DNA of 64,000 nt from Naematelia aurantialba. Taxonomy: Eukaryota; Basidiomycota; Tremellomycetes; Tremellales; Naemateliaceae. The first letter of the stretch is position 1. Every line of letters begins with the position of its first letter. Below are positions 46,839 through 59,245 of the stretch, piece after piece. The translations under genes and the position numbers were made by a program. Location of the stretch: assembly GCA_021527695.1 (NCBI GenBank), contig JAKFAO010000007.1:1550001-1614000 (forward strand), written 5' to 3'. A model generated the notes under the pieces. It saw only the letters and a list, made by a program, of their open reading frames with translations. It was not told the origin of the DNA and did no database searches.

Positions 46839-49188
46839 ATGACAGGACAAGACTTTAAGCAAGCGCCGCACAAGCTGCTGGTGTACGTCCTTCCTTGAGC
46901 CGAGACCAGAGCTTACATGAGTCTTCACACCATTCGTCCTGCGCTGGCACGTCGCCTCACCTCCCCATGGCTTGGCTTGCCGGCTTGCAATACTGCCTCT
47001 GTCGATATCCCTCCGCCCGCCCTGATCCGCAACTGCTCCCCATGGCTTCTGATTTCCCGTGCTACCACTGCTCACTCCCCCCCTCCACCTGATCTCGATC
47101 TGGCCATCTGCCAACACTGCTCACCGGTCCCTTACCCTGATCCACCCTCTCGCCGCCTCATATCTCGCCTCTATCGTTCTGGGTATTACTGTATTGCTGT
47201 ATGACCACGGTCGCTGCGCAGGATCCCGGGCCCGATCGAGTTCTCCGACCCGGTCTTGCTCGCCAACGCCACGCCCGGCACCTCGCACGTCTCGCCTGCC
47301 TTCATCCCGATTTTCGGCGAGTGCCTGCGCATGCTCAAGACGGTGCTCTACGCGGAGCGCGGAGACGGGAACCAGGGCTTCCTCGTTGCTGGAAGCGGGA
47401 CGCTGGGGTGGGATGCTGTCGGTGCCAACCTCATCGAGAGGGGCGACAAAGCTGTCAGTGCCGTCTGTCTACCGACTTGGACATCTGCTCACGCCCGTAA
47501 AGGTCGTGCTGCATACGGGATACTTTGGAGACTCCTTTGCAGAGTGTCTGGAAGCGTATGGCGCAGAGGTCACGCAGGTCAAGGCGGCCATTGGGGACAT
47601 CCCGTCGTAAGTCTAAACTGGAGGTGGCAGTCCTTGGGAGTCGGGGTCAGAGATCTGAGGGCAGACGCTGACCGAGGTGCTGCAGAGACGAGCAGATTGT
47701 GCAAGCACTACAGTCTAAACCGAAGCTCATCACCATCACCCATGGTATGTCTCTTGTGCTTGTCTATACCTATTCGTTGTCCTTGCCTGGTACAGACCCT
47801 ATCTGCTGCGTTCTCTCTGTTTGCTCTTCTCTCTGCACACAGTTATCACTGCCGCCACCACCACCGCCGCCTCCCGAGCCTCGCAGTGGGCCCTGTCTCC
47901 CGCCAGAGCTACGCTTACGGTCCGTCCGCAGTGGACACCTCGACCGGCGTCCTGTCTCCCGCGGCGCACATCGCCGCGCTCGTCAAGACCCACTCGCCCG
48001 ACACGCTCATCGCGCTCGACGCCGTGTGCTCTGTCGCCTCGGAGGAGATCAGGTTCGACGACTGGGGCATCGACGTCGTCATTTCCGCGACGCAGAAGGG
48101 GCTGGGCACGCCGCCCGGGCTGAGCGTCGTCATGGCGAGCGGGCGGGCTATCAAGGTGAGTTGGGAGCATCCGTATGTTGGGGCATCCGTGTTGGGGCAT
48201 CCGTGTGGAGGGGGAGGTGGGATCAGGCAGTGACAGCGGAAGGGAGGTGGAATCAGGCCAGACATTGAAGGGATGGATGGAAGGATGGAGGAGGAAGAGA
48301 AGAGAAGAGAAGAGAAGACGGAGGAAATGAGGAATCTAGGAGTCAAGTGAACAAGAAACAGGGACGAATAACAGAACCAAGTCGAGTCGAGACTAACGCT
48401 GTCAGACGTTTGAAGCACGCAAAACGCCTGTGCAGGGATACTACATTTCGTGGAAAAAGTGGCTGCCGATCATGCAGGCGTACGAGGCCGGCAAGCCCAT
48501 GTACTTTGCGACTCGTGCGTTGCATTCTTCTTCTCTTGGTACCCTCCCCTGTCTCTGTTACCTTGCCCTCTCTTGTGCATCTTCTTTAGCATGCCCACTC
48601 GCGCCTCGCTATCTCTGCCGCCGCTGACGCCCGCCAGCTCCCGTGCAGCTGGTGTACGCGCTCCACGCATCCCTGTCGTCAATCACCAAAGCCTCGCCCT
48701 CCCTGCCCGAGCGATTCGAGCAGCACAAACACGCCGCGCGGTACGTCCGGGCCGAGCTCGCCAAGCTCGGCTTCGAGTTTGTGCCGAAGAGCGAAAGCGT
48801 CGCGGCGAGCGGCATGACGGCCGTCAAGTACCCCGCCGGCGTGCAGGCCGCGGACATCCTGCCCAAGCTTGCCGAGTGAGTGTGGTCTGGTGGCGACGCT
48901 GGTTCCGCCTGTTCTCCGCTGGTCTTGCTCGTTTCGTTGCGTTTCGTTTCGTTTCTCGGTTCATTTCGTTTCTCGGTTCATTTCGTTTCTCGGGACGTCA
49001 GGCAGCGTCGCTGTCCAGCACTGACGCAATCCAGAAAAGACATCGTCGTCGCGGCCGGGCTGCACAAGGCCATCGCGGCGCAGTACTTCCGTATGGGCCA
49101 CATGGGCATAACCGTCACCGACCCGACGCGCGGCGACCTCGCCCGCGTCGTGGACGGTATCAAGGCGGTCATGCAGAAGAGCGACTGA
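46839..49188 (+). CDS. AGX1: alanine/serine-glyoxylate aminotransferase
   Basis: Eight exons that sum to an exact frame: 46839-46882, 47222-47453, 47503-47606, 47686-47744, 47932-48155, 48406-48514, 48638-48875, 49035-49188; 387 aa. Fold-type I PLP enzyme: IPGPIEFSDPVLLANATPGT start, LVAGSGTLGWDAV, SVASEEIRFDDWGIDVVI, and the PLP lysine in SATQKGLGTPPGL. C-terminal GHMGITVTDPTRGDL. It converts glyoxylate plus alanine or serine to glycine plus keto acid. The C-terminus QKSD is not a PTS1 signal, so location is uncertain. Short exons and one GTCAGT donor are notable. Confidence 0.93.
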
Positions 49189-50286
49189 CTCGCCCCGCGC
49201 GCGAGGCTGTAGCGCACCCGTCCTATCCTCCCTTCCCTCCTCTCCCTCCCTTGCTCCTCCTACCCGTCCCTCCTCCTACCCGTCCCTCCCCTGCCTCTCC
49301 CTCCCTCCTCCTACCCCTCCCTCCCTCCTCCTACCCCTCCCTCCCTCCTCCTACCCCTCCCTCCCTCCTCCTACCCCTCCCTCCCTCCTGCCTCCGCCCT
49401 GCCTCCGCCAACTAACCTCGTACCCGCGTCTGCACGGTGCGGTGGCGCGCGTAGCTGTAGAGTAGAACGCACGGCTGGATCCTCCAGCCTTGTCAAGATG
49501 AAACCCACATGCTTGCATGTGCAATGTCGATGCATGTAGAGCATAAGATGCAGATGATATACTGGTTGCGTGGATTGCATGGTACCGCACTATTGGTGTT
49601 ACCGTTGCTGCTATTGCTGCTGCCGTTGCTGCTATTGCTGCTATTGCTGCTGCCGTTGCTGCTATTGCCGCTGCCGTTGCCGTTACTGCTGCCGTTGCCG
49701 GTCCGCCCGTTTGTCGTGGCTTATCGAGCTCTGTATGACTGCTCCTGTCGAGCGATACAACGCACTCCTGCGGGATATTCTCGTCGTCCTTCCTTGTATC
49801 CCTCTCGAGATCCCCTGTCCAGACCGGGCGCTTCTCCAATCCAAACCGTTCCTATCTCCAGTCGGACCTGTACCAGGTTGTCTCCTTCCCTGTCGTCCCC
49901 TTGTCTAGATAACCCCCTTTCTAGATCGTCTCTCTGGTCGCCTCCTTCTCTAGATCGCCTCACTCCAGTCGTCGCCTTCTCTAGACCGTCTCCCTCTCCA
50001 GTCATCTCTTTGTGTCTTTCTCCATCGTTCAATGCTCCGACCAGATACCCTGCCACGCAGTCCTTCGCCTTGTTTCGCGCCCTCGGGCTCTTGCATCCCA
50101 CAGACGGCACAGAGCACTGCCTGCTTATGTTTTGGCGTACCCCACGTGCACTGTCTGATTATGTTCTTGCGGACCCGATGCACTTTGCAAGTCCCCGCTG
50201 AGAATCGACTGAACAATCCGATTATAGGCTGAACTCGGGTTGTAAACTGTCTATATCACTGTAATCACATCAGCACTATTTCGCTG
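49189..50286. other. intergenic region with several low-complexity tracts
   Basis: Contains CCCTCCCTCCTCCTA pyrimidine repeats (about 49225-49400), a trinucleotide-type tract TTGCTGCTA/CCGTTGCTG (about 49595-49700), and decayed repeats of a TCTCTAGATCG(C/T)CT unit (about 49905-50000). The long open frames crossing these tracts are low-complexity artefacts. No gene seen. Confidence 0.65.
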
Positions 50287-52010
50287 TTACACTTCGCAAC
50301 TCGCACCACGCCACGCCGGGCGAAACCACTCACAGATCCTGTCTCCGCGCTTGACAGCGACAAACTCCACGCCCAGCTGGCCCTGCGCCTCGAGCGCGCC
50401 CAGCTCGCCCATGATCAGCTCGCGGGCGGTCTTGCCGCTCGGATGGGGGATCAGCGCATCCTTGACGTGCGTCACGAATATCCGCAGACCATCGAGAGGG
50501 CGTCTACGGCCGGTCAGCTCCTTCACCACCTTATCATCCAGGTCCCAGTCTCGTACACCCCCACACCCCGCAGCAGCTAGTGTCGGACTCTACTTACTGG
50601 TCAGCAGAGACGAGCGACGCAAACACCTGCAGCTCGTAGTACAAGCTCGGAGGGGAGATGTGCCCAAACATCAAATGTGCAGGGCGGGACGAGTCGTAAC
50701 TGCACTCGATCTTCTGGTATCAGCCATGATCACAGTCTGAGGTGAGACTACACGCACAAACACCCCGGCAAGGCGCTGCTGTTTCCAGCTCTGTGCGGCC
50801 TCCTCCCATATCGCGCGATTCATGGTCCCTGCGCCTTGGCGCAAGTCGGCATCGACGTTTTCCTCGCCCTTGGGCCGCCACCCGCTCTCGACATCGCCAA
50901 AGAACAGAAATTCGCGGCAGGCCGCGACACTACCGCTGTCGCGTCTCGGATTCCGGGAGATTGCAGGACGTGTTAATGCTGCAGGGCTGTACCGGATGAA
51001 CATGGCGCTCGACTCGTACCGCCCATGCGAGGTACAGCCGTGCGACACTGGAAAAGTCAGTGTCGAGATGGGCAAAGAAGGGTCCAGAGGTTGATGTTCT
51101 TTCGACGGCACGAGACTAAGATCACGGTCAGACGGAGCGGAATCGAATAGAAAGCAGGGACGTACGGGGCGAAGGAGACGCCGACGCCTCCGCTTGCTCC
51201 ATGTCCATCGGTGCCTCTCCGCCGTTTGCGAGTACTACGTCCTTCCAGGTCGTCCAGCTCGCGTTCCGGTGCCCACGCCCCCAGCTCGGGCCAGATATCT
51301 CCACCGTACACTGCGGCTAGCTTTTTGAGGGTCGCTCGGGTACCATACACGGGCAGCCTGGGGGCACTGAATGAGGCGTCCGGGGGCGACGAAGCGGCTG
51401 GCGCGGTGAGCGTGATCGGTGGTTGGTGGTGGGGATGTGCGGAAGACGGAGTACGCGGCGGTACCGAGCCAGATAGCATGATCAGAGACAGGACGTGATC
51501 CAAATGTGCATGGGTGATGAGGTAACATCTTTGGTTTAGCGTTGACCACGAGGGAGCACTTACGCAAGGTACGAAAACACATAAGCTGCTTTGAGGACCG
51601 GGGTGTTGTGTGTTGCAGGAAACGCCAGCGTGGGGAACAGCTTGCTCTCGCTCGTCGATTCCAGCAGCATTGCCAATGCGCCGAGCCCGGAGCCTGCTGA
51701 TCAGCTCGAGCGGCGTCGGCAGCAATACAACTTACCTCCCTCGAGCGCCATGATGCCGTCCTCCCACGCGTCCAAATACGGCTTGACCAGATACCTGCGC
51801 GCGTGTCAGCACCAGCTGTCGCTATCTGCAGGTCGTAGGATGGAGCTGCGCGGGGCAGACATACCCTGAACAGTCGGTCTCTAGTGGCCCACCCCCTGCG
51901 CCGAGGACGACCATCTCAAAGACGGGCTCAGGCGGGATCCGGGAATTGCGCATTGCGGCTGGCGACGACACAGGAAAAGACGACGGCGCTGGCTGCTTTG
52001 TCTTGCGCAT
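50287..52010 (-). CDS. PDE1: class II (low-affinity) 3',5'-cyclic-nucleotide phosphodiesterase
   Basis: ATG 52010, stop 50287, several introns. FEMVVLGAGGGPLETDCSG is the family start. The metal site is THAHLDH (the class II HxHLDH signature, about 51500). Later motifs are TFPVSHG, FLFFGDVESG, then after an intron ECSYDSSRPAHLMFGHISPP, and the last exon has LRIFVTHVKDALIPH. The fold is metallo-beta-lactamase-like. It hydrolyses cAMP and dampens PKA signalling. A Pro/Ser/His-rich insertion follows the metal site. Confidence 0.92.
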
Positions 52011-53111
52011 CGTCGGGCAGCCTCTTGTCGGGCTTTTATGTTATGCGTGGAAGAAAGGATCGGCAGGACGGGCTGCTACAAAGGAAGATGCGGTCGTCCC
52101 AGTCACGGCTTGTCGCAGCCGCCGAACCTGCGTCGAGACCTGGATGGGCATGCAAGTCAGTGTAGCGTGTAGTCGGAGTGTAGCGTCTGAGTTGTGGTGT
52201 GGCTGCAACGGACATTGAGATCCGCACGAGTCACCGCCACCACGTTGTGACGACAGCTGCAGGGCTTACACCACGAGGCAAGGAAAGAAGGAAAGAAGGA
52301 AAGAAGGGAAGAAGGGGAAGAGGGGAAGGCAGGGAAGAGAAGGAGCGCAACTCAATTGAGGTTTCAGGCACACCGAGTCGAGCGGGAAGGCGGCGGGGGC
52401 AAGGGAGGGGAACAGGGGCAAGGGAAGGAAGGAAAGGACAGCAAGATTCGGGAACCCTGCAATTGCCTGCCTGGGGTCAAGCTTACTTTACTCTGATAGG
52501 GGGAGCCTATTTGTACGTAGGGTGAGCCAAGCGGTCGATCTCGCCAAGATCACTGCTCTAGGTGTCCAGTGGAACAACCATAGAGATGTGAGCAAGGGCT
52601 TCCCGCACCTCACCGGTGACTGCCTCGATCGTCAGGATGGCCTGGATACCTTTCGGTGTAGCGGCTCTTGGAGTTTCCATTACCCGGTGGAGAGTTGTGG
52701 TCCCTGGAGCCCGTCGTGTGAGCCCTGCTGCGTGCGCGTCACGTGGTGCCTGCCGTCATCCCCTGCAGGTTATGCTGTAATCGCGGCGTTCCTGTTTGCC
52801 GCAGTGACATCATCGTCGGCCAAAACCTGAAACGTCTCCAGGAAGAGGATGTCTGTGCGGGAGACGCCTTTTGATCACCTTGCTCTCTCAGCCGTCGTAG
52901 GAAGCGACCCAGATTCCCCCCACTTCCCTCATCCCGAAAGCTGAAACACCCGTCCACACTGCACCCTCCTTTTTCACACCTGTACACGTTGAACAATCTT
53001 CTATCCGCCGTTCGACACCATCCAACCCCCAAAACAGAACCAACATGCATCGTTCTCTCTCGTCGTCTCTGTCTGCACAGTGTTCACTGACCTCCCGGGC
53101 TCACTGGCAGC
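52011..53111. other. divergent promoter region
   Basis: About 1.1 kb between divergent genes. Contains a GGAAAGAA purine repeat (about 52280-52345). No coding signal I can support. Confidence 0.55.
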
Positions 53112-55442
53112 ATGATGCACCTCCGACACAAACGCTCTGCCAAGCAGCTCATCTCCCTCCCATTCCCCACGTCGTCTTCGACGCTGCTGTGCGATGGCGA
53201 TCCTAGTCCAGAGCCCCGATTCTCTGGCGAGAGTCTCGCGCCGCGCGGTGTCTACTCGCCTTTGGTGCGTTGTCTCTCCGTCCAGTTCCGCACCGCAACT
53301 GTGCTCATGCGCTAGTTTACGTCGGGGCTCGGGGTGATGCGCGCTCCGACGCCATCACCTACACTCTCCTCGTTTCCCTCTCCGCCAAAGCATGACCTGT
53401 CAGACTCTGTCACCAGCCAGTCGCCTCGGAATACAACGGACCCTCCTATTTTACCAGCGGAAGTACTAGCAAAGCCTTCCGCTTCCAGCCAGGCAGCGAC
53501 CTCGACTTCTCCCAGCAAGACACCTGCCAGGTCTTCTCTTCCTGGCAAGGCCTCTCTCTCTCCCGTGAAGACACCGCAACTCCGCCGCCGGTCGTCCATC
53601 ATGGACACGACGCCACAGCGGCTCGCCAAATCAGGACTCGACGCAAATGTCGAGCGTGCACTCGATAGCGTCATGCGCTCGCTACGGCAGGTGGCGATGG
53701 CCACACCTCGTGCGCGTGAGTCGTACCGCGATTTCGAACAATCGCGCTGGTCCTCGTCCAGCGAAGAGAGCGTGTCGTCCAGCGCTCCGCGGGAGAGTGA
53801 GGATGGTGGGTTCTGGCGCCCGCGCAAGTCGTTCGAGAGCAGTCGGAGCAACAAGAGCAACAAGTCCCGAGCGACCACCCGGAGTCGAAAGTCCCGCAAG
53901 AGCGAGGAGGACATCGACAGGACCGAGGTCCCAGTCGAGGTGCCGCCCGTGCCCAAGGTCGAGGTCCCCGCCACGCCGGGCAGACGCCAGCGAATGATGG
54001 ATGGTCTCGTCAAGCGCCTCGGCCTAACCCCGAGAAAGAAGAGGTGGGTGATGTTGCCCGAGGAAGCTGACGCCAGCATGCCGCCACCGATGCCTGCCGA
54101 GCCAGAGAAACCATTCCTCTCGGCCCTGCCGCCGCCGCCGCCAGAGCGCAGTGTCCCGAAAAAGTCTTCGCTCCGGTCCTTGCGTTCCGCCCTTTCCAAG
54201 AAATCCTCAACGACTACGCTCCGCTCGATGCGGAGTGCCGCGCTATCGCATCATCCATTCGCAAACACCGGTCCGGTGATGGACTGCAACCCGCCGCCGG
54301 TGCCGAGCCGACCGACTGACGAGGTTCCGTTCTGCATTCCGGTACCTACGACGCCGCGCGGTCGCCGTACGCCCAAGACATCGATTGGGCCGCCCCGGCT
54401 CCAGCCGTCGACGTCGCCCAGCAAGTTTCTCCAGGACATGCCGCGCCGTGCTCCGGGGACGCCCAAGGACGACGACGGGCTGGAAGATCTGCCTGTACCG
54501 ATACCTGCCATCCCGAGGGTGCGCCCGTCGATGCCGCCACGCGACCAGATGTACTCGGACGCGTACTCGAGCCCTGGTGTCGGCTCGTTCGTTTCGAGCT
54601 TCACCTCTCCCCGGGCTCACAGCACTCCTGGGGACGTATCTACGCCGCAGTCGGACAGCATCATGACGCCCAACGCCTCCATGGAGGTGGTGTCGCCATT
54701 CATCCATACACCGCCGCTCAGTGCCCGAGCAGCCGACTCGGCGCTCAAGCCGAAACGCCTGCTGTCGCTGCTTCCGCGACAGCAGCGCGCGAACCTCGGG
54801 TTGCAGACGCCGTCTGCCACTGGGCCGGGACTGCGGAAGAAGAAATCGACCGTCGATATGAGGGTGATCCTGGGCACGCCGCTGCAGGAGAAGAGCGCCA
54901 ATATCGTGGAAATGCCGAAATCCGGGCCTGCGCTGGCTGAGAGATGCAGCGCTGGCGTCGAGACGCGCGACCCTCTGGGTATCCTCAAGAAACAAGCAGG
55001 AGCAGACACGCTGCCGTACCGCGGAGGAGCAGGGGACGGCTGGTCGACCCCATTTCCTCGGACCAGGTCGAAGCAAGACGACTACTTTGGTGCGTCGGGT
55101 ACAACAAGTGTGCGGGGAACAAGTGTACCGGGAACACGTGTACGGGGAACAAGTGTACCGGCGTCAGCGTCGGGGGAAGAGGGCAAGAAGCGGCGTCCAT
55201 CGACGTTTGGTATTCCTGCCGCGTTGGACTTTACAGCGTCGCCGACGAAACGGTTCTCGACGTCGACGACACGCAGCGCGCGCCGGAGGCAGGAGAGCGA
55301 CGTGAGTATGGAGACGGCGGAGACGGCGGAGACAGGGGAGAGCGTGGCGAGTGTGGCAAGTGTGGCGAGCGCGGCGCGCACAGAAGAGTGGGAGCTGGAA
55401 GGCTGGCTGCGCGAGGTGGAGCGGGTAGAGGCAAAGACGTGA
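53112..55442 (+). CDS. hypothetical Ser/Pro-rich, largely disordered protein
   Basis: Two exons, 53112-53264 and 53316-55442 (donor GTGCGT, acceptor CGCTAG, in phase), 759 aa. Rich in Ser, Pro, Arg and Thr, with many SP/TP sites and basic patches. A short region predicted to be helical lies around DANVERALDSVMRSLRQVAM. RRQRMMDGLVKRLGLTPRKK and FTSGLGVMR may be short linear motifs. Near the end are a GTSV(P/R) repeat and SVASVASVAS, then an acidic helix-like end EEWELEGWLREVERVEAKT. Not recognised. The composition would fit a phospho-regulated scaffold, which is only a guess. Confidence 0.75.
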
Positions 55443-55709
55443 CGGTATGCAAAGTGCGCGTGTTGGCCGTGTGGGAGACGGTTGTGTATGCTCTTCGTGT
55501 TCATACGAGCTGCGCGTGATGCATGTTGAGTGTATATCGATTCCAGAGAGGTGAAACGTCAAAGCAGGTAGCAAGTATCAGCGAAGAGACTTAACGTCTT
55601 CGGCCATGTGAGGAAGACATTGCTGGATAAATCTTGAGCGATCAAGGATACATGCACAATGCAAGGCTATCCGCGCCGCGTAGCCTCCCGCCACAAGTCC
55701 CTCCGCCTC

Positions 55710-56983
55710 CTACTTGTCCGTCCACGACGCCTTGCGCTTCTCTGCAAACGCCGCCATGCCTAGGATCATCAGCATCGGCATCGGCATCCCTGATCGACTC
55801 GACCGCTCACCCTCTTTCTGGTCTTGCGTCGCAAACAGCTGGTGGAAGAGCCTCCTCTCGAGTCTTAGACCCTGATCCAACGGCAACTCCAGCCCTGGGA
55901 CGTCAGCGCTTCCGCTCCCGGACCTGCTTGGGCTCCTTGGACGCATATGGTCAAGCTTCCGGATCCGCTTGGGCTCCTTGGGCGCATATGGTCAAGCTTC
56001 CGGATCCGCTTGGGCTCCGTGGGCGCGGCGCATATGGTCAGACGCGACGAGGTGACCATATGGTCAGGCGCGACGACGGCCAGACTCACCGGCATTGACG
56101 GCCTCCTTGCCCGCCTGCACGGCGACCCTGCCAAAGCCGGCAATGGTCTCGCCGAGCTTGACGGCGGCGTCGACGACGCTCTCTCCCTCGCCGACGACGC
56201 GCGACGCGATTCCCCATTGGCCGGCCTCGGTCCCGCTGATCCGCCGGCCGGTGAGGACGAGGTCCATGGCGCGGGCCTTGCCGATCAGGCCGGCGAGCCG
56301 CTGGCTCCCGCCGCCGCCGGGGATGATGCCCAGCGTGATTTCCGGCTGGGAGAACGTCGCGCTCGGGGTGCACAGGAGGATGTCGGTCATGAGTGCGAGT
56401 TCGCAGCCTCCGCCGAGCTGTGGAACAATGAGACGGCGACAGCAGAGTTGTAGATTATAGCGCCAGGAAGACGGATGAGGGCGAGGGAGAGAGATGCCCG
56501 GTTAGCTGCGTCGTGATGCACGGTGCTCACTCACGGCGTAGCCCGCAACCGCGCCGATGATCGGTTTGCGGATCTTGGTGATCTTTGACCACTCGCCCAG
56601 GAAGTCCGACTTGTACACCTCGGAGACTGGTCGTCAGCGCCGCCCCGTCCGGCCGTTCACGCACATTCCTTGTCCTTCATCTCCTTGATGTCGGCTCCCG
56701 CGGCAAACACCTTGTCTCCGCCGGTCACCACGATGGCGCGCACGGCTTCGTCTGCGTCGGCCTTTTCGAGCTCCGCGTTGAGCTGCGCAAACAGCGGGCT
56801 GGAGAGCGCGTTGAGCGCCTTTGGGCGGTTGAGCGTGAGGATGGCGACTCTGCCAGACTCCGAGCGGGTGGGGAGGACGAGCGGCTCGGCGGCGGCTGAA
56901 GACGAGGCCATGGCGCGGACGACGATGGTGCTGGCTGCTCGTGAAGGCGCGCGTACGAGGGCGATGGTTCGAGCGAGCTGCAT
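55710..56983 (-). CDS. mitochondrial enoyl-CoA hydratase (crotonase family)
   Basis: ATG 56983 gives [18 protein letters not shown], an Arg-rich mitochondrial presequence. Core motifs: [27 protein letters not shown] (oxyanion hole), after an intron [10 protein letters not shown] (catalytic Glu) and [18 protein letters not shown] (second Glu). The C-terminus is [12 protein letters not shown], typical of ECHS1. It hydrates trans-2-enoyl-CoA in beta-oxidation. At least four introns; the one at about 55895-56090 holds a tandem repeat. Divergent from eIF2 alpha with about 414 bp between starts. Confidence 0.93.
55938..56070 (-). repeat. about 47-bp tandem repeat in an enoyl-CoA hydratase intron
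   Basis: GCATATGGTCAAGCTTCCGG followed by ATCCGCTTGGGCTCC and spacer occurs twice almost perfectly and partly a third and fourth time. CATATGGTCA is the conserved core. Confidence 0.85.
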
Positions 56984-57397
56984 GGCTCCAGGTGAGTGGA
57001 AGGCAGCTACACCCTCAGACAAGCAGACAAAAGCAGACCGAGTAGCTCGGCCAGGTACATAGCCGGGTCGCAGGGTGCCACTTGCTGACTCGCAGCGTCC
57101 ACCTGGATTATATCGCCGAAATCTCCGACCGGCTGTCGCGTGGCAGAGATTTCGACGCCGTCAAAGTCGACGTGCAAAAAAGATTGTCCAACAAGAGCGA
57201 CTGTCAACGACTCGAGTCGCCTGCCTGCCTAGCAAGATACCACACGAGGCGTATCCGTGTCTGCTCGCCTTTCGCCACTGAACCGGGCGAAGCTACAGCG
57301 GCTCGCTCGACCTGAAGAAGCATATCCAGCGGCTGCTCGACCTTGAAGCAGCATATACAGCGGCTGCTCGACTAGACTTACTCCCCGACTCGCCAGC
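56984..57397. promoter_or_regulatory. shared divergent promoter of enoyl-CoA hydratase and eIF2 alpha
   Basis: 414 bp between two divergent ATGs. Holds an imperfect repeat CAGCGGCTGCTCGACCT(G/T)GAAGCAGCATAT-like at 57297-57372, close to the eIF2 alpha start. No TATA box stands out. Confidence 0.5.
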
Positions 57398-58080
57398 ATG
57401 CCGCGGTTCTACGAGAACAAATACCCCGAGGTCAGCGGCCCCTGTCATGCGTGAGAAGCGTCGACTGACGAAGCAGGTGGACTCGCTGGTGATGGTGCAG
57501 GTCCAGTCCATCCAGGACATGGGCGCCTACGTCACTTTGGTACGTCCTTTGTTGCCTGGCGTGTCCGCTGACCACAGCAGCTGGAGTACGACAATATCGA
57601 GGGCATGATCTTGCTGTCCGAGCTGTCGCGCAGACGTATCCGCTCGGTGCAGAGGCTCATCCGCGTGGGGCGGAACGAGGTCGTGGTGGTCACGCGTGTG
57701 GACCCAGACAAGGGTGAGTGCGTGATGGCGGCGGTGTGGGTGCTGTGATGGCGGCGGCGTTCTCGAGTGCCGTGATGGGCGGCGGTGTCCTTGGGTGCTG
57801 TGATGGCGGCGGTGTCCTTGGGTGCTCGTGATGAGCGGCAGCATCGTAGCAAGATACTGACGAGCAGGATACATCGACCTGTCGAAACGGCGAGTCTCAG
57901 CAGAAGAGGTGGTCAAGTGCGAAGAGCAGTTTGAAAAGGGCAAGTCGGTCGATTCGATTCTCGTCCAGGTGGCAAAGAAGAGGGGTGTGCCCGTCGAGCA
58001 GCTGTACGAGCAAATTGCATTCCCATTGCACAGGCAGTTTGGGCACGCATACGAGGCGTTCAAGCTCTCCATCTCGTACG

Positions 58081-58126
<46 letters not shown>

Positions 58127-58663
58127 CGTGTGTGTGTGGCTGACAGCTCAGCGAACCCGACAACGTCTTCTCATCCCTCTCCATCGACGCCGACACCCTC
58201 GCCGACCTGCGGTCCGTGATTGCCCGTCGGCTCACGCCAAAACCCGTCAAAGTCCGCGCCGACATCGAGGTCAAGTGCTTTGCATATGCCGGCATCGAGG
58301 CGATCCGCGGCGCGCTGCAGGCGGGAGAGGCAGTCTCGACCGAGGACGTGCCAATAAAAGTCCGTCTCGTCGCCCCGCCCCTGTACGTGCTCAGCACGAC
58401 CAGCACGGACAAGGTCGCGGCCGTCGAGTTGATGGAGAAGGCGGTCGAGGCGATTGGGGACAAGATTGCACAGGAAAAGGGAGACATGACGGTCAAGATG
58501 AAGGTGGGTCTGCGTGCACGTCCGCAAGTGGAAGCTGACTACGGCCCAGCCCAAGATCGTCTCAGAAACAGACGACGCAGAGCTCAAGGCCTTGATGGAC
58601 CAGTTTGAGCGCCAAAACACAGACGTGGCGGGAGATGACGAGTCTGACGACGAGGATGATTAG
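57398..58663 (+). CDS. SUI2: translation initiation factor eIF2 alpha subunit (SUI2)
   Basis: Six exons in phase: 57398-57430, 57477-57539, 57581-57713, 57868-58075, 58152-58503, 58550-58663; 300 aa. The N-terminal S1 domain has [17 protein letters not shown]. The regulatory serine is in [14 protein letters not shown] (Ser51 equivalent, target of Gcn2). [20 protein letters not shown], a helical domain and the alpha-beta domain with [13 protein letters not shown] and [13 protein letters not shown] follow. The C-terminus is acidic (DDESDDEDD). It binds Met-tRNAi in the ternary complex with beta and gamma subunits. Intron 4 contains a (CT)n(GT)n microsatellite. Confidence 0.97.
58079..58138 (+). 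repeat. (CT)n(GT)n microsatellite in eIF2 alpha intron 4
   Basis: About 14 TC dinucleotides followed by about 13 GT dinucleotides, filling most of the 76-nt intron between donor and acceptor. Confidence 0.9.
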
Positions 58664-58716
58664 AGCATGCATGGATTATACTTTTAGTCTTCTGGTCTCT
58701 ACTCTATAATATGGAA

Positions 58717-58731
58717 CCCCCCCCCCCCCCC
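58717..58731 (+). repeat. C15 homopolymer downstream of eIF2 alpha
   Basis: Run of 15 C about 54 bp after the eIF2 alpha stop, followed by CCCTCCCC-type sequence. Confidence 0.85.
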
Positions 58732-58818
58732 GGGTGCTCCCTCCCCCTCCCCCTCCCCCCGACGGCTCTAAGCGCGTCGGCACCATGCCCGCACGTTCTC
58801 CCCGTCTGTTAGGGAGCG

Positions 58819-59245
58819 TCAGATGATGAACACGACGGATGGACAAATCTCACATTGGGTGAACAGGTTGTCTTGCGCCAAGTGGCGCTCCACCACCTCC
58901 GCCATCCCAAGGACGACGAAGGCTACCTCGACGAGGGCGGAAACCGCAACCTCGTCCACTCCCTCCCTTGCGGGCCAGATGTTGGTCGTGACGATCTTGA
59001 CTGTTTTGATCGCCCCCTTCGGGGCGAGGATGAGCTTGACCTGCTCGATCTCCGGCAGGGTGTCAAAGTCCCCTACGCAGAGGATCTTCCGGAAGAATAC
59101 GCGACCAGACGACGAGACAAACTAGTATCAGCCGTGAGAGTCGCACGTCACTCACCGGCTTGCCCTGGTAGCGCCCAGAGAAGTGCCGCCGAGGTGGAGC
59201 AGGGAATTTTGGCCCTCTGGGACATTGTTCCGTATATGTATACAA
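58819..59245 (-). CDS. possible small spliced hypothetical gene (weak)
   Basis: On the minus strand an exon ending RHFSGRYQGKP joins in phase, across a 34-nt intron (GTGAGT...CTGATACTAG, about 59120-59153), to an exon beginning FVSSSSGRVFFRK and running through KILCVGDFDTLPEIEQVKLI to a stop at 58819. No in-frame ATG was found near 59245, so an upstream exon is needed. The plus-strand frames here are also open, so either strand or neither may be real. Not recognised. Confidence 0.25.

Noticed and set aside
49509..50201. 230-codon frame with poly-Leu
   Set aside because: Produced by the TTGCTGCTA repeat; no start context, splice pairs or family signal.
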